From DAINBT01 sp036732785 (GTDB lineage Bacteria > Planctomycetota > Phycisphaerae > Sedimentisphaerales > SM23-30): a stretch of 24,701 bases of DNA. Shown here in pieces: positions 23,962-24,701 of this stretch (positions within the stretch are counted from its first letter, which is position 1; each line of letters opens with the position of its first letter). The notes beneath the pieces were generated by a model. It worked only from the letters and a program-made list of their open reading frames with translations, had not been told where the DNA came from and searched no databases. Location: assembly GCA_964537505.1 (NCBI GenBank), contig CAZICK010000058.1, positions 1 to 24,701 on the forward strand, read 5' to 3'. The position numbers and the translations under genes are program-made.

Positions 23962-24411
23962 TCAGAACTGCCGCGAGCTGTCCAGCAGGAAGGTGACGGG
24001 GCCATCGTTGGTGCTGGTGACGTGCATGTGGGCGGCGAACACACCCGTGGCGACGGGTACGTTTTGTTGTTTTATAAGCTCGATGGTTTGTTCGTAGAGC
24101 TGACGGGCCAGAACTGGCTCAGCCGCCCCGTCAAAACCGGGACGCCGACCTTTACGGCAATCACCATGCAACGTAAATTGGCTGATCAACAGGATTGAAC
24201 CTCCAACGTCACCAACACTGAGATTCATTTTATCGTTTTCGTCCGGGAAAATCCGCAGATTGACCAGCTTTTCAGCGATAAACTGAGCATCGCTGACAGT
24301 GTCGCCATTACCGACACTCAGATAAACAAGCAGTCCACGATCGATTCGACCGGTGATTTGCCCGTCAACTTCCACTTGTCCATGAGATACACGTTGTATC
24401 ACGGCTCGCAT
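23962..24411 (-). CDS. dtd: D-aminoacyl-tRNA deacylase
   Basis: Cytosolic proofreading enzyme that hydrolyses D-aminoacyl-tRNA and glycyl-tRNA(Ala). The start at ATG 24411 gives MRAVIQRV, the usual N-terminus, and 149 aa, the usual length. AAGGTG stands 6 nt upstream; a longer in-frame extension to 24483 adds 24 residues with no family match. LLISQFTLHGD (74-84) carries the conserved SQF, and NDGPVT (135-140) is the cross-subunit Gly-Pro motif that excludes L-amino acids. All key residues are present. It appears to be a single-gene unit; no terminator hairpin was seen at its 3' end. Confidence 0.96.
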   Translation of the reverse strand: MRAVIQRVSHGQVEVDGQITGRIDRGLLVYLSVGNGDTVSDAQFIAEKLVNLRIFPDENDKMNLSVGDVGGSILLISQFTLHGDCRKGRRPGFDGAAEPVLARQLYEQTIELIKQQNVPVATGVFAAHMHVTSTNDGPVTFLLDSSRQF

Positions 24412-24417
24412 ACACCG

Positions 24418-24423
24418 CACCTT
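24418..24423 (-). promoter_or_regulatory. Ribosome binding site fixing the dtd start
   Basis: AAGGTG on the minus strand, 6 nt before ATG 24411. It supports the short, family-length start over the upstream ATG at 24483. Confidence 0.7.
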
Positions 24424-24558
24424 ATCAACTAACGGTTTTATATCAATTGCAGTTAATTGGGACCGATCTGCTATTAGTGTCATTCCCGCGCAGGCAGGAC
24501 ACGAAGCGAAGCCCAGAGCTACGTAAGCGAATGGTGCTATCCATTATTTGCTTCTTTG

Positions 24559-24701
24559 TTATGGACTGCCGCTTACGGGCGAAGGCGTGTCGCCGGCCCA
24601 GTTTGTCGGATCGTTGCCGCTGTCATCCGCGCCAGTGGATATCCTCTGCAGGGCATCGCCAAGGCCGTCAGGCGATGTTGGCCAGGGACCCACATCGGCG
24701 T
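24559..24701 (-). CDS. C-terminal end of a lamin-tail-domain-like protein (cut by window edge)
   Basis: A minus-strand frame is open from the window edge to TAA at 24559-24561, about 46 codons. It contains DGLGDALQRISTGADDSG followed by NDPTNWAGDTPSP. A GDxLQRI block followed by NDPxNW and PTP-like residues is the usual end of bacterial lamin-tail domains in secreted or cell-surface proteins. No start is available because the gene enters from outside, so total length, signal peptide and other domains are unknown. The stretch 24424-24558 between it and dtd shows no feature. Confidence 0.55.
   Translation of the reverse strand, partial: ADVGPWPTSPDGLGDALQRISTGADDSGNDPTNWAGDTPSPVSGSP

Noticed and set aside
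24412..24483. 24-residue N-terminal extension of dtd
   Set aside because: The family starts at MRAVIQRV and AAGGTG lies just before that ATG.

Overview
The window reads as a chromosomal segment of an anaerobic Planctomycetota bacterium, most likely of the Phycisphaerae/Sedimentisphaerales group. This placement is an inference. It rests on a Na+/H+-pumping Rnf complex of the RnfCDGEAB type, a bacterial DNA topoisomerase VI A subunit, a planctomycete-style large GT-C-like membrane protein, a lamin-tail-like C-terminus at the right edge, and moderate GC content. No rRNA, tRNA, insertion sequence or CRISPR array was seen.

Layout. Bases 1-300 hold two adjacent tandem-repeat arrays (22-bp and about 33-bp periods); the second runs into the stop codon of a divergent RNase HII-like gene on the minus strand (297-1289). 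A candidate promoter precedes a tight plus-strand operon, rnfC-D-G-E-A-B, with purC overlapping the end of rnfB and a rho-independent terminator after it (1471-7809). Directly behind the terminator lie a 5'-truncated MazG-like remnant, an unrecognised 91-aa protein and an alpha/beta hydrolase. A second plus-strand unit starts from a good sigma70-like promoter: topoisomerase VI A subunit, an 880-aa membrane protein and a DPM1-like glycosyltransferase (9212-13765). tsaD follows on the minus strand with its own promoter, which has the same two hexamers and spacing. Then come a cation-diffusion-facilitator gene whose normal start codon is missing, and a surface-glycan block: GT-C-like protein, O-antigen ligase/polymerase-like protein, radical SAM protein, zinc-ribbon methyltransferase and processive-type GT2. 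The right end has a decayed flavoprotein gene, dtd on the minus strand, and the C-terminal end of a minus-strand lamin-tail-like protein cut by the window edge.

How the parts work together. The Rnf operon would couple ferredoxin oxidation to NAD+ reduction and ion export, as expected of a fermenter; purC looks co-transcribed and translationally coupled without sharing the pathway. The region 10401-23583 is rich in polyprenyl-linked sugar transfer, polymerisation and modification functions and is probably an envelope or exopolysaccharide locus. tsaD (t6A tRNA modification) and dtd (D-aminoacyl-tRNA clearance) are housekeeping translation-quality genes. The points most worth a second look are the topoisomerase VI A gene with no B partner beside it, the CDF gene lacking an ATG/GTG/TTG start, the two helically phased repeat arrays, two gene remnants, and the repeated promoter architecture.
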